Assembly (NCBI GenBank): GCA_021414065.1
Contig: JAIOPE010000061.1
Span: 1-58,272 of the forward strand
Direction of reading: 5' to 3'
Source: Planctomycetota bacterium
GTDB taxonomy: Bacteria; Planctomycetota; JAJSAM01; JAJVHW01
Length of the DNA stretch: 58,272 nt
The first letter of the stretch is position 1. Each line of letters begins with the position of its first letter. Both the position numbers and the translations under genes were made by a program. Below, in pieces: positions 43,171 through 51,848 of the stretch. Under the pieces are notes generated by a model, which did no database searches, was not told the DNA's origin, and saw nothing but the letters and a program-made list of their open reading frames with translations.

Positions 43171-45327
43171 TCACTCCGCGAGCTTCGCGAGCAACTCGGA
43201 CTGCGCGATGTGAGGCGTCGCCTTGCCCGGGCGCCCGCGCCGCCAGGAGCCGTCGGCTGAGAGCGCCCACGACTGCACGTTGTCTGCGAAGTACGCGGTC
43301 AGACCTTCGTCGAGGACGCGCGCCCGGAGCTTCGCATCGTCGATCGGGAAGCACGTCTCGACGCGACGGAAGAGGTTCCGCGGCATCCAGTCCGCGCTGG
43401 CGAGGTACGTCGTGCCCGCTCCGCCCGCGTGGAAGTGAAAGACCCGCCCGTGCTCAAGGAACCGGCCGACGACGGATCGCACGCGGATGGTTTCCGACAC
43501 GCCGGGTACGCCGGGCCGAAGGCAGCAGACCCCGCGCACGAGCAGGTCGATCCGGACGCCCGCCTGCGACGCCGCATAGAGCGCGCGAATCACCGACGGC
43601 TCCGACAGCGAGTTCATCCGCGCAACGATCTTCGCCGGCTTTCCCGCACGCGCCGCGTCCGCCTCCGCGCGGATCAACTGGAGCAGACGGGGGTGGAGGT
43701 CGAAAGGCGACGTGACGAGTTTGCGCATCCGCGCGGTGCGACCGAGACCCGTCAGATGCTGGAACAACCGCTGCACGTCCTCGCCGAGGTCCTCGTCGCA
43801 GGAGAAGAACGAGAAGTCGGTGTAGGCGCGCGCGGTGCGGACGTGGTAGTTGCCGGTGCCGAGGTGGACGTAGCGGCGGAGCCGGCGACCTTCGCGACGG
43901 ATGACGATCAGCGCCTTCGCGTGCGCCTTGTACCCGACGATTCCATACGCGACGTTCGCCCCGACCTCTTGCAGCTTCGTCGCGAGGTCGATGTTGGCCG
44001 CCTCGTCGAAGCGCGCGCGGAGTTCGACGAGGGCCGTGACTTCCTTTCCGGCGCGTGCCGCCTCCACGAGCGCCTCGACGACGGGCGAGTCGCTCCCCGT
44101 CCGGTAGAGCGTCTGCTTGATCGCGAGCACGTTCGGGTCGCGCGCCGCCTGCCGCACCAGATCCACGACCGGCGCGAACGACTCGTAGGGATGGTGGAGC
44201 AGCACGTCGCCCTTGCGGATGACATCGAAGATGTCGGCGTCTCGCAGACGCTTGGGCGTGGCGGGAGTGAACGGCGCGTACTTGAGCCGCGACCGCTGCG
44301 TCAGCTCGTAGATCGCCGCTAGGCGGTGCAGGTTCACCGGACCGAGCGCGTGATAGACGTCCCGCGCAGCGAGTTCCACCTCGCCGACGAGGAACTGCGC
44401 CATCGCCTCCGAGCAGTCGCTCCCGATCTCGAGGCGGACGGCGACGCCGTACTTGCGGTTCGTGAGCTCGCCCTTCACCGCCGCGAGCAGGTCCTCGACT
44501 TCCTCCTCGTCCACCCACAGATCGCTGTTCCGCGTGACCCGGAACTCCGAGCACCCCTCGACCGCCATGCCGGGGAAGAGTTCGCCCACGTTCGCGCGGA
44601 TAATCGACGAGAGCATGACGAAGTCGTCCGGCCCCGACGCGATCTTGCGCGGGAATCGCAGCAAGCGCGGAAGCGAGCGCGGCACCTGAACGACCGCGAT
44701 TCCGCTGCGGCGGCCGAACGCGTCGGTGCCGTCCACCGAAACGATGAATGCCAGGCCCTTGTTCAGCACGCGCGGGAACGGATGCGCCGGGTCGAGACCG
44801 ACCGGCGTGAGGATCGGAGCGACGTCGCGCCGGAAGTACGCCCGCGCCCACGTCCGCTGCCGCTCGTTCCAGTCGGCCCGGCGCAGGAGGCGGATGCCCT
44901 CCTTCGCGAGAGCCGGGAGCAGTTCGTCGTTGAGCACGCGGTACTGGTCGGCGACGAGCCGGTGCGCCTCGGTCGAGATGCGCGCGAGGACGTCGTCGGT
45001 CGAGAGGCCGTCGGCGCCGCGCCGGTGTACGCCGAACGCGATCTTCTGTTCGAGCCCAGCGACCCGGATCTCGAAGAACTCGTCGAGGTTCGAGCTGCAG
45101 ATGGTGAGGAATCGCAGGCGCTCGAGGAGCGGAGTGCCTTCGTCGCGCGCTTGCTCGAGCACGCGGCGGTTGAACTCGAGGCGCGAGAGTTCCTCGTTCA
45201 GGTAGAGCTCCGGCGCGTCGAGATCCGGGCGCGGCGCAGCGCGCGGGCGCCGTCGAGCCGGCTTCTGCTCGGGCGGGGTCGGGGCTTCGGTTGTCGGCGT
45301 TGCGTCGGTCACGGGGCCACCAAGCAT
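43171..45327 (-). CDS. ppk: Polyphosphate kinase 1
   Basis: Ppk1 makes polyphosphate from ATP. The protein of about 718 residues has the N-terminal segment ELYLNEELSRLEFNRRVLEQ, the phosphohistidine region VLLHHPYESFAPVV, and RRYVHLGTGNYHVRTARAYTDFSFF. The last includes the second conserved histidine. The start is uncertain. ATG at 45327 and GTG at 45312 are plausible, while ATG at 45339 falls within the PhoB-type box. It is convergent with msrA and divergent from the CHAD gene. Confidence 0.93.
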   Translation of the reverse strand: MLGGPVTDATPTTEAPTPPEQKPARRRPRAAPRPDLDAPELYLNEELSRLEFNRRVLEQARDEGTPLLERLRFLTICSSNLDEFFEIRVAGLEQKIAFGVHRRGADGLSTDDVLARISTEAHRLVADQYRVLNDELLPALAKEGIRLLRRADWNERQRTWARAYFRRDVAPILTPVGLDPAHPFPRVLNKGLAFIVSVDGTDAFGRRSGIAVVQVPRSLPRLLRFPRKIASGPDDFVMLSSIIRANVGELFPGMAVEGCSEFRVTRNSDLWVDEEEVEDLLAAVKGELTNRKYGVAVRLEIGSDCSEAMAQFLVGEVELAARDVYHALGPVNLHRLAAIYELTQRSRLKYAPFTPATPKRLRDADIFDVIRKGDVLLHHPYESFAPVVDLVRQAARDPNVLAIKQTLYRTGSDSPVVEALVEAARAGKEVTALVELRARFDEAANIDLATKLQEVGANVAYGIVGYKAHAKALIVIRREGRRLRRYVHLGTGNYHVRTARAYTDFSFFSCDEDLGEDVQRLFQHLTGLGRTARMRKLVTSPFDLHPRLLQLIRAEADAARAGKPAKIVARMNSLSEPSVIRALYAASQAGVRIDLLVRGVCCLRPGVPGVSETIRVRSVVGRFLEHGRVFHFHAGGAGTTYLASADWMPRNLFRRVETCFPIDDAKLRARVLDEGLTAYFADNVQSWALSADGSWRRGRPGKATPHIAQSELLAKLAE

Positions 45328-45337
45328 CCACCGCCAC

Positions 45338-45353
45338 ATGAAGTCTGTGTGAA
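45338..45353 (-). promoter_or_regulatory. Candidate PhoB box of ppk
   Basis: Minus-strand TTCAC (from 45353) and TTCAT (from 45342) start 11 bp apart, immediately before the ppk start. The closeness suggests that the start codon used is downstream of 45327 or that the transcript is leaderless. Confidence 0.55.
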
Positions 45354-45413
45354 TTCTGCGTCCCACCTGCGTTCGAGGGTCCGCAGGATGAGCCGACAGG
45401 ATACGCTCCCTCC

Positions 45414-46226
45414 GTGAGCGCACGCCGCAGCGTCCGCCGTTCCCGTGCCATCCGCGACCGCACGCCCCACGACCGCGCGCGCCGCGCCGTGCCGCGTCCC
45501 GTGTCTGCCAGACCCGTGTCCGCTAGGCGGTGGCTCCGTCATCTGGCGCACCACCTGCCGATCGCAATCGCGGGCGACGACGCCGAAGGCGTCCACCAAG
45601 TCCGCGTCGCGGCCGGGCGCATCGCCGTGTGGCTCGAGATGAGCGGCCGCGCGGTGCTCCGCTCCGACCTGCGCGCGTTCCGCCGCGTCGCGTCGCCGGT
45701 GCGCGACGCCGACGTCCTGCTCGAACGCGGGCCGCCCGACGCCTTCGCCACCCGATTGCGCGCCCTCCGCGAACGCGAGCGTGCCGACATGATCGCGTAC
45801 CTGCGGTGCGACCGCGCCCGCGCTCTGCGTCAAGCTCTGACGCTCCTGCCTCCGATCCCGCGCGACGTTGCGATGGAGGCGCTTCCGAGCTTCCGCGACC
45901 GCGTGCTCCGCCGCGGCGACGCCCTCGCCGGCCACCCGGAGCCGCAGGACGAAGACTTCCACGACCTGCGTCGCGCCGTCCGGAAGCTGCGCTACGCCCT
46001 CGAGTGGCTCGGACTCGCTGCCGCGCCCGTGAAGGCACTCCAGCAGACGTTCGGCGACTTGAACGATCTCGCCGTGGAACTCCGCGTGCTCGAGGAGACC
46101 GGCGCCGCCACCGAACTCCCCGAGCACGCTCGGGAACTGCGGGCGGGGCTCGTCATCGCCAAGCGCGAGGCGCTCGCTGCGTGGATCCAGTCCCGCGCTG
46201 GCGTCGCGGAGATCGGTGGATCGTGA
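45414..46226 (+). CDS. CHAD-domain (polyphosphate-binding) protein
   Basis: A 270-residue helical protein with the conserved histidines and arginines of the CHAD domain: GVHQVRVAAGRIAVWLEM and HDLRRAVRKLRYALEWL, 165 residues apart, as in the two-fold repeat of this domain. CHAD proteins bind polyphosphate and polyphosphate granules. A basic N-terminal tail (about 40 residues, very Arg-rich) precedes the domain. The start is a GTG at 45414. It is divergent from ppk and its stop overlaps the GTG start of sixA, which supports a polyphosphate-linked unit. Confidence 0.85.
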   Translation: MSARRSVRRSRAIRDRTPHDRARRAVPRPVSARPVSARRWLRHLAHHLPIAIAGDDAEGVHQVRVAAGRIAVWLEMSGRAVLRSDLRAFRRVASPVRDADVLLERGPPDAFATRLRALRERERADMIAYLRCDRARALRQALTLLPPIPRDVAMEALPSFRDRVLRRGDALAGHPEPQDEDFHDLRRAVRKLRYALEWLGLAAAPVKALQQTFGDLNDLAVELRVLEETGAATELPEHARELRAGLVIAKREALAAWIQSRAGVAEIGGS

Positions 46227-46707
46227 ACCTGGTTCTCATCCGACACGCGGAGGCGATCAATCGCGGCATCCTGCGCCGTGACGCCGCGCGTCCGCTCACG
46301 CCCGCCGGCCGACGACGCTTCGCCCGCAGCGTCGAGGGACTCCGCCGCCTCGGACTGCGATTCGACCTGGTGCTGCACTCGCCGTGGCTCCGCGCCGTCG
46401 AGACCGCCGACCTGCTCGCGCCGATCGTCCGCGGCGAGTTCGCCGTCACGCGGAACCTGAGCACGCGGCCGTCGGAGGCCCTCCTGGCCGAGTTGCGGAG
46501 CGAGGCCGCTGCCGCCTTGGCGGACGATCGCAGTGTCGCGGTCGTCGGGCACGAGCCGTGGCTCTCCGAGCTCGCATCGCGGTTGGTGACCGGGTCCCCG
46601 GCCCACGCAAGGGCGGAGTGATCGTCCTCACCGGCGCGCCCGACGCCGGCGCGATGACCGTCGCCGCCGCGTATCCGCCGAAGACGCTGCGGCGCCTGGC
46701 CCGCTGA
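46223..46707 (+). pseudogene. sixA: Phosphohistidine phosphatase SixA-like, frameshifted
   Basis: The reading frame starts at a GTG overlapping the CHAD stop (GTGA). It has the histidine-phosphatase motif LVLIRHAEAIN, SPWLRAVETADLL and GHEPWLSELASRL, but then shifts frame and stops at 46621 after 132 residues. The rest of the gene (GVIVLTGAPDAGAMTVAAAYPP, YPPKTLRRLAR) continues in another frame to 46707. Comparison with the intact 3' copy at 51849-52051 shows a 19-bp deletion after TGSPAHA. Both catalytic histidines precede the lesion, so a shortened active enzyme is possible. SixA dephosphorylates His residues of phosphotransfer proteins. Confidence 0.75.
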
Positions 46708-46899
46708 CGCGCGACCGCCTGGCACCGACGGGGATCGCGCGGGCCACGGCGGGTTCGACCGCGTCGGCGCAGCCGCGCGATCCGCGTCTCTCGCCGCGAC
46801 GTGGCACCCCCCGGGCCGCCCATTGGACGCGCCCGCTACGCCGCCGGAACCTCGTCGAATCCGAGCGGAGTGGGCGCCGAGCCCCCGTACGATCGCGTC

Positions 46900-47121
46900 A
46901 TGCGGATCGTCTCCGGCCGGGTCGTTGATGGAAAGGTGGTCGTGGCGGGCGTGCCCCTCGTCGAGGGCGCCGTCGTCACAGTCGTCGCGCCCGAGGGCGA
47001 CGAGACGTTCGAGCTGACCGCCGAGGACGAAGCGACGCTCCTTGAGTCAATTGCGCAGGCGGACCGCGGCGACGTCGTCCCGGCGGCGACCGTGCTGGAT
47101 CGCCTGCGCCGAGTCAGGTGA
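46900..47121 (+). CDS. Putative type II antitoxin
   Basis: A 73-residue acidic protein (MRIVSGRVVDGKVVVAGVPL at the start, then ELTAEDEATLLESIAQADRG). Small acidic proteins of this type precede ParE/RelE toxins, and the toxin start overlaps its stop by 4 bp. No DNA-binding motif is evident. The identification rests mainly on the partner. Confidence 0.65.
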   Translation: MRIVSGRVVDGKVVVAGVPLVEGAVVTVVAPEGDETFELTAEDEATLLESIAQADRGDVVPAATVLDRLRRVR

Positions 47122-47426
47122 CATCGGCGCCTCTTCCGATCGTCGTCACCTCCCGCGCTGCGGGCGAGATCGACGAGGCCTCGACCTGGTGGGTCCGGAA
47201 CCGACCTGCCGCACCGGGCGCGATTCACGAGGAGTTGACGCGCGCGTTCGCCTTGCTCGCGGCGCAGTCGCGGATCGGAGCCACCGCACGCAACGCCAGC
47301 TTGCCGGGAGTGCGACGCATACACCTCGATCGGGTCCGGTACCACGTCTACTACCGAGTCACACCCGCGGCGATCGAGGTCCTGGCCTTCTGGCACTCCA
47401 GTCGAGGGCGTGGCCCGGCGCTGTAG
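47118..47426 (+). CDS. RelE/ParE-family toxin
   Basis: A 102-residue protein with the family pattern IVVTSRAAGEIDEASTWWVR, then GVRRIHLDRVRYHVYYRV and C-terminal IEVLAFWHSSRGR. Such toxins cleave mRNA on the ribosome (RelE) or poison gyrase (ParE); the sequence does not decide which. The GTG start overlaps the antitoxin stop (GTGA). It lies in the accessory region between two copies of the sixA 3' end. Confidence 0.8.
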   Translation: MTSAPLPIVVTSRAAGEIDEASTWWVRNRPAAPGAIHEELTRAFALLAAQSRIGATARNASLPGVRRIHLDRVRYHVYYRVTPAAIEVLAFWHSSRGRGPAL

Positions 47427-47504
47427 CTCGGGGCTCTGACGGTGCATCCTCGCCGCATCGTCCAGCGCGACGGGGCTGACTTCCTCACGTTCTTGGTCTC
47501 CTTC

Positions 47505-47730
47505 GGGGACCTGGTTCCATTGAGCAGTTCTCCGTCAGGGCGAGCCCAACTGATCGCTGCCGAACGACGGACATGATCCCCGCCGCAGCAACCTGGAGGT
47601 CCGCGCGGTCGAAAGTGCGCGTCGGCGAAGCTCGCCGCCGCGATGGCCGCAGGCGGCGCTCGTGACGCGCTCCCGCCATGTGAATCGAGCGGAACCGTGA
47701 CAGGGAACTGCTCAACTCAACCCTGACCCC
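47505..47730. repeat. REP/MITE-like inverted-repeat pair
   Basis: Left arm 47505-47537 and right arm 47698-47730 are imperfect inverted copies of about 33 bp, best over TTGAGCAGTTC..TGTCA. The right arm ends AACCCTGACCCC. A single similar arm occurs at about 54179-54216 (GTGACAGAGAACTGC..AACCCTG). About 160 bp between the arms hold no gene. Confidence 0.5.
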
Positions 47731-47734
47731 GGGG

Positions 47735-47973
47735 GCGGCCGTCGGAGGCCCTCCTGGCCGAGTTGCGGAGCGAGGCCGCTGCCGCCTTGGCGGACGATCG
47801 CAGTGTCGCGGTCGTCGGGCACGAGCCGTGGCTCTCCGAGCTCGCATCGCGGTTGGTGACCGGGTCCCCGGCCCAAGGGCGGAGTCATCGTCCTCACCGG
47901 CGCCCCCGACGCCGGCGCGATGACCGTCGCCGCGGCGTATCCGCCGAAGACGCTGCGGCGCCTGGCCAAGTGA
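47735..47973 (+). pseudogene. sixA 3' fragment, copy 2
   Basis: Near-identical to 46465-46707 for its whole length. It begins at the codons for RPSEALLAEL and ends with the stop after YPPKTLRRLAK. It has a deletion at the same place as copy 1, but 4 bp longer, so the reading frame is also broken. There is no 5' part or start codon. Confidence 0.8.
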
Positions 47974-47996
47974 GTCGCGGTCGCGCGGCGACCGAC

Positions 47997-48070
47997 GTCT
48001 CGGAGTTCGGCGTCGCGAGCTCGGAGACGGGGTCGTTCACGTCGCGGACGACCCGGGTCAGCCGGTTGCA
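47997..48070 (-). pseudogene. rhs (YD-repeat) fragment
   Basis: The minus-strand translation reads ANRLTRVVRDVNDPVSELAT and on through PNSET, almost the same as the segment at 58043-58117 in the rhs gene. Only about 75 bp are preserved, directly after sixA copy 2. Confidence 0.7.
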
Positions 48071-48115
48071 GGCGGGACGTCCTTCAGTCTTGCCCTTCCC
48101 GCGGCCCGCAAGGCA

Positions 48116-51100
48116 TCAGCGCCCGACGACGAGCGCCGCGACGATCTCGCGGTGGACGGGCACGCACTCCACCGCGCGGTCGCGAGCGTCTTCCGGCAGC
48201 GCGGCGAGGACTGCGTCCATCAGCGACTTCGCGGCGTCGAGATGCTCGCGGCGGCCGGAGTGTCGCCAGGCGGCGAGGCGGACCTGTGTGTGGCAGGCGA
48301 CGTCGAGGACGCACCCAGTCCGCGCCAGGAGACGGTCGATCTCGCCCGCCGGGTCGGAGACGAGCGCCCGCTCCGCGTCCGTGACGCCTTCCGCAGCGAG
48401 GTCCGCGGGCGGCGGCAGCGATGCGATCACGACGATGACGGCCGCCTCGCACGCCGGACTCCCCATCGAGCGCGCCTCCAGGAGCGCAGCGCGTGCGACG
48501 ATGCGCGCCTCGTCGGCGGGGCCGCGCCGCGCGAGGACCGCCGCGAGATGTGTCCGCAGCTTCGTGGTGAGGTCGGGGTCCTCCGTCGCGACCGCCGTCG
48601 CGACCGCCGCACGCGCGAGGCGCACCGCCGCGCCGTCCCGGCCGTCCGCGCTCGCGACGCGCGAGAGGCCGTACGTCGCCCACGCCAGCTCTTCCTGATT
48701 CCCCGCTGCCACGGCGCCGCCCGCGGCACGAACGAAGCAGTCGCGCGCCGCGGCGAGGTCGCCGCAGTTCGCGCTCGCCATGCCGAGGAGGTTGAGCTCC
48801 GACGCGGCTCCGGACGCATCGCTCAACTCCTGCTGCTGTTCGGCTGCGCGGCGGTAGCACTCGATCGCCTCACCGTAGCGTCCGAGCGACCGCAGCGCGT
48901 TCCCGAGGTTCGAGAGGGTCCGCTGCTCGCCGTGGCGGTCGCCGAGCCGCCGCAGCGTGCCGAGGTCTTCCTCGAAGATGCGCCGGGCCTCCTCGAAACG
49001 CCCCTGCGCGTGGAGGATCGCGCCCATGTTCCCGAGGGCCTTGCGCTCCTCCGCGAGGTCGCCGACCTCCCGGCAGTAGACGAGCCGCCGCTCGAGGATT
49101 TGGTGCGCCGCGTCGAAGCGCCCCGTCATGTAGAGGACGCCGGCCAGGTTCACCTCCGCGCCACTGACGTCCTCCGGCGTGCCGAACCGCTCCGCGAGAA
49201 CGATCGCGTCGCGATACGCCGTCTCGGCCTCCTTGTGCCGCCCGTCCGCCTCGAGCGCGATCGCGAGGTGCGTGAGCATCCTGCGTCGGACGAGCGGGTC
49301 AACGTCTCCCGGAACGAGGTCGAGCGCGCGGCGCAGCAACTGCTCCGCCTCGCCCGCCTCGTGCCCCAGGACGAGGTCGTACGCGAGGCCGCCCAGCGCG
49401 GACGCCAGCACGCCGGCATCACCGTGCGCCTCCGCCGCCGCCACCGCGCGATGCCAGCAACGCCGCGCCGCCGCCGCGTCCCCCGAGCGACGGAGCTGGC
49501 CGGCGCCGCGCATCAGGGTGCGAACGAGGATCTCGCCACTGAGCGTGCCCTCGCGCGACGTCGCGAGATCAACCATCGCCAGCGCCTCGTCGAGCCGCGT
49601 GCGGACCGTTGCGTGGTCGAGCGCGGCGAGGATGTGGGGCGCCGCGCGGGACGGCTCCGGCCCGCGGAGCAGGTGGCGGACGAGTTCCTCCGACGCCGCG
49701 CCGGGGAGCGGCGCTCCGACGGCCATCCCGTGCGCCGCGTGCCGGGCCTCGAGGGCGGCGGCGATCGCGCCGTGGCGCCGGGTGCGGGCCGCCGGGTCCA
49801 TCTTCTCGCACATCCGCTCGCGGACCTGGTGGTGATCGAACTGCAGCCCGCGGCCCGCCGTGCGCACGAGTCCGTGACGCTGCTCGATCGCGGCGAATCG
49901 CTCAAGAGCGGGGATCGTCGCGAGCCCCTCAGCCTCCGCGACGAGCGCCGGGTCGAACTCGAAGCCGACGCACGCGGCCGTCTCGAGGAGCGCGCGATCC
50001 TCCGGGTCGAGCACGGCCAGCCGCGCCGCGACGAGGTCTTCGATCGACGACGGGACGACGAGCTTTCGCGGATCGCCCGTCGCGACCCAGCGGCCCGAGG
50101 CGTCGCGCGCGAGCACGCGGCCTTCGCGGAGCCCGCGCAGGATTTCCAGGACGAAGAACGGATTGCCGCCCGACTTCTCCGACAGGACGGGCGCGATCTC
50201 CGCGGCGAGGAAGTCGGACCGGAGCGCGTCCTTCAGCAGGGCGTGGACGGCCTCCTGCGGGAGCCGCGGCACATCGACGCGGACGAGCGGCGCCGCGCGC
50301 TGGAGGGCGGAGACCCATGCGCCTTCCTCCGTCGGCCGCGAGGTGGCGACGACGAGCGCGCGCGCGCCCCGCAACTCGCCGACGACCGCAGCGATGGCGG
50401 CGCGTCCCGCGGGCGCCGCGAAGTGGACGTCCTCGACGAGCAGCAGGAGCGGGCGCTCGGCCGCCACGGCCCGCAGCGTGAGCGCGATGCAGTGCGCGAG
50501 CATGTCGGCCGAGAGCGGCGGCGCGCCGCGGGGCGGCGCCTCGGCGCGCAGGTACGCGGCGAACGACGGGACGAGCGGCGCGCACGACGCGAGAGCGGCC
50601 GCCAGCGGCTCGAACAGCGTTTCCGCCCCGAAGTGCCCGAGGATCGCGGACGCCAGCGCGCCCGCGCCTCCGGCCGCGCCGGGCACGAAGCCGCCGTGGA
50701 GGAAGTGGAGGTCTTCCCCCTCCTTCTCCAGCAGCGCGCTCAGCTCGTCCACGAGCCGACTCTTGCCGATCCCCGCCTCGCCGGTGACGACGACCGACCG
50801 CGCCTCGCCGGCGACAGCCTTCGTCCACTGGCGCCGCAGCACGGCGATCTCCTCGTCGCGCCCGGCGAGCGCAGTCTCCCGCGCCACGCGTATCCGCCGG
50901 AGCGGCCGGCGCGTGGACGCCCGGATCTCGCGGACGCGCGCGTCCCACCAGGGGCCGTCCTCCGCGCGGCCGAGCACGTCCACGAGCGCCGCAGCCGACG
51001 GGAACCGCTGCTCACGGTCCTTCCGCAGCAGCGTCGCGACGACCTCCTCCAGGAACGGAGAGATCTGCGGGTTCAGGACCCCGATCCGCGGCGGCTCGTC

Positions 51101-51781
51101 GTGGACGATCCGGCGGAAGACGTCGCGCCAGTCCTCGGCCTCGAACGGGTTCGTCCCGGTCGCGAGTTCGTGGAGGACGATGCCGAGCGCGTGCAGATCG
51201 ACGCGGCCGTCGAGCCCCTTCCCGCCGCCGGTGAACTGCTCGGGCGCCGCGTACTGGAGCGAGCCGACGAAGGCGCCGGTCAGCGTCACGCGGGCGGCGT
51301 CGTCGGCGCCGCGGGCGACGCCGAGGTCCATCACCTTGACCTCGTGCCCGCGCGTCACGAGGACGTTCTCCGGCTTGATGTCGCGGTGCACCACGCCCGC
51401 CGCGTGGATCGCCGCGAGTCCCGCCGCGATCTCGCGTCCGATGTGGCGGCAGAGATCCTCCGGCATCCGCCGCATCTCGAGTTGGAGGTCGCGGAGCGTG
51501 CGCCCCTCGACGTACTCCATCGCCAGGTAGTGGAGCGTCTTCCCCTCGACGACCTCCGTCCCTGAGCCGAGCGTCGCGACGACGTTCGGGTGCCGCACAG
51601 TGCCCCCGATCGCCGCTTCGCGCCGGAACCGCTCGAGCGCGTCCGCCGACTCGAGGAGGTGCGGCAGGACCACCTTGAGCGCGATCACGCCGTCCGGCCC
51701 CTCGGCGCGGTAGACCGTGCCCATCCCGCCGGCGCCGAGCGTCGCGAGGATGCGGTAGGGGCCGAAACGGACGCCGATCAT
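48116..51781 (-). CDS. Serine/threonine protein kinase with AAA-type ATPase and TPR domains
   Basis: A 1,221-residue multidomain protein. The kinase domain (residues about 5-265) has LGAGGMGTVYRAE, catalytic VVHRDIKPENVLV, VMDLGVARG and an APE motif (YAAPEQF). A STAND/AAA ATPase (about 300-660) has Walker A TGEAGIGKSRLVDEL and Walker B LLLLVEDVH. TPR repeats fill about 700-1,120 (for example LGNMGAILHAQGRFEEARRI). This architecture is a cytoplasmic signalling hub with no membrane anchor. It sits between sixA fragments 2 and 3, so it may be recently inserted cargo, although base composition does not stand out. Confidence 0.88.
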   Translation of the reverse strand: MIGVRFGPYRILATLGAGGMGTVYRAEGPDGVIALKVVLPHLLESADALERFRREAAIGGTVRHPNVVATLGSGTEVVEGKTLHYLAMEYVEGRTLRDLQLEMRRMPEDLCRHIGREIAAGLAAIHAAGVVHRDIKPENVLVTRGHEVKVMDLGVARGADDAARVTLTGAFVGSLQYAAPEQFTGGGKGLDGRVDLHALGIVLHELATGTNPFEAEDWRDVFRRIVHDEPPRIGVLNPQISPFLEEVVATLLRKDREQRFPSAAALVDVLGRAEDGPWWDARVREIRASTRRPLRRIRVARETALAGRDEEIAVLRRQWTKAVAGEARSVVVTGEAGIGKSRLVDELSALLEKEGEDLHFLHGGFVPGAAGGAGALASAILGHFGAETLFEPLAAALASCAPLVPSFAAYLRAEAPPRGAPPLSADMLAHCIALTLRAVAAERPLLLLVEDVHFAAPAGRAAIAAVVGELRGARALVVATSRPTEEGAWVSALQRAAPLVRVDVPRLPQEAVHALLKDALRSDFLAAEIAPVLSEKSGGNPFFVLEILRGLREGRVLARDASGRWVATGDPRKLVVPSSIEDLVAARLAVLDPEDRALLETAACVGFEFDPALVAEAEGLATIPALERFAAIEQRHGLVRTAGRGLQFDHHQVRERMCEKMDPAARTRRHGAIAAALEARHAAHGMAVGAPLPGAASEELVRHLLRGPEPSRAAPHILAALDHATVRTRLDEALAMVDLATSREGTLSGEILVRTLMRGAGQLRRSGDAAAARRCWHRAVAAAEAHGDAGVLASALGGLAYDLVLGHEAGEAEQLLRRALDLVPGDVDPLVRRRMLTHLAIALEADGRHKEAETAYRDAIVLAERFGTPEDVSGAEVNLAGVLYMTGRFDAAHQILERRLVYCREVGDLAEERKALGNMGAILHAQGRFEEARRIFEEDLGTLRRLGDRHGEQRTLSNLGNALRSLGRYGEAIECYRRAAEQQQELSDASGAASELNLLGMASANCGDLAAARDCFVRAAGGAVAAGNQEELAWATYGLSRVASADGRDGAAVRLARAAVATAVATEDPDLTTKLRTHLAAVLARRGPADEARIVARAALLEARSMGSPACEAAVIVVIASLPPPADLAAEGVTDAERALVSDPAGEIDRLLARTGCVLDVACHTQVRLAAWRHSGRREHLDAAKSLMDAVLAALPEDARDRAVECVPVHREIVAALVVGR

Positions 51782-51848
51782 GGGAGGGGGCGGGAGTCTA
51801 CCGGTGTGCGGGGCTGCGCGAGCACTCCGCATGTCTCGGGCTCGCTCG

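Noticed and set aside
45327..45423. Earlier starts for ppk, including ATG at 45339
   Set aside because: They overlap the candidate PhoB box and add unconserved residues.
48152..51565. A 1,100-codon open frame opposite the kinase gene
   Set aside because: It is Arg/Glu-rich with no motifs, while the minus strand encodes clear kinase, ATPase and TPR domains.
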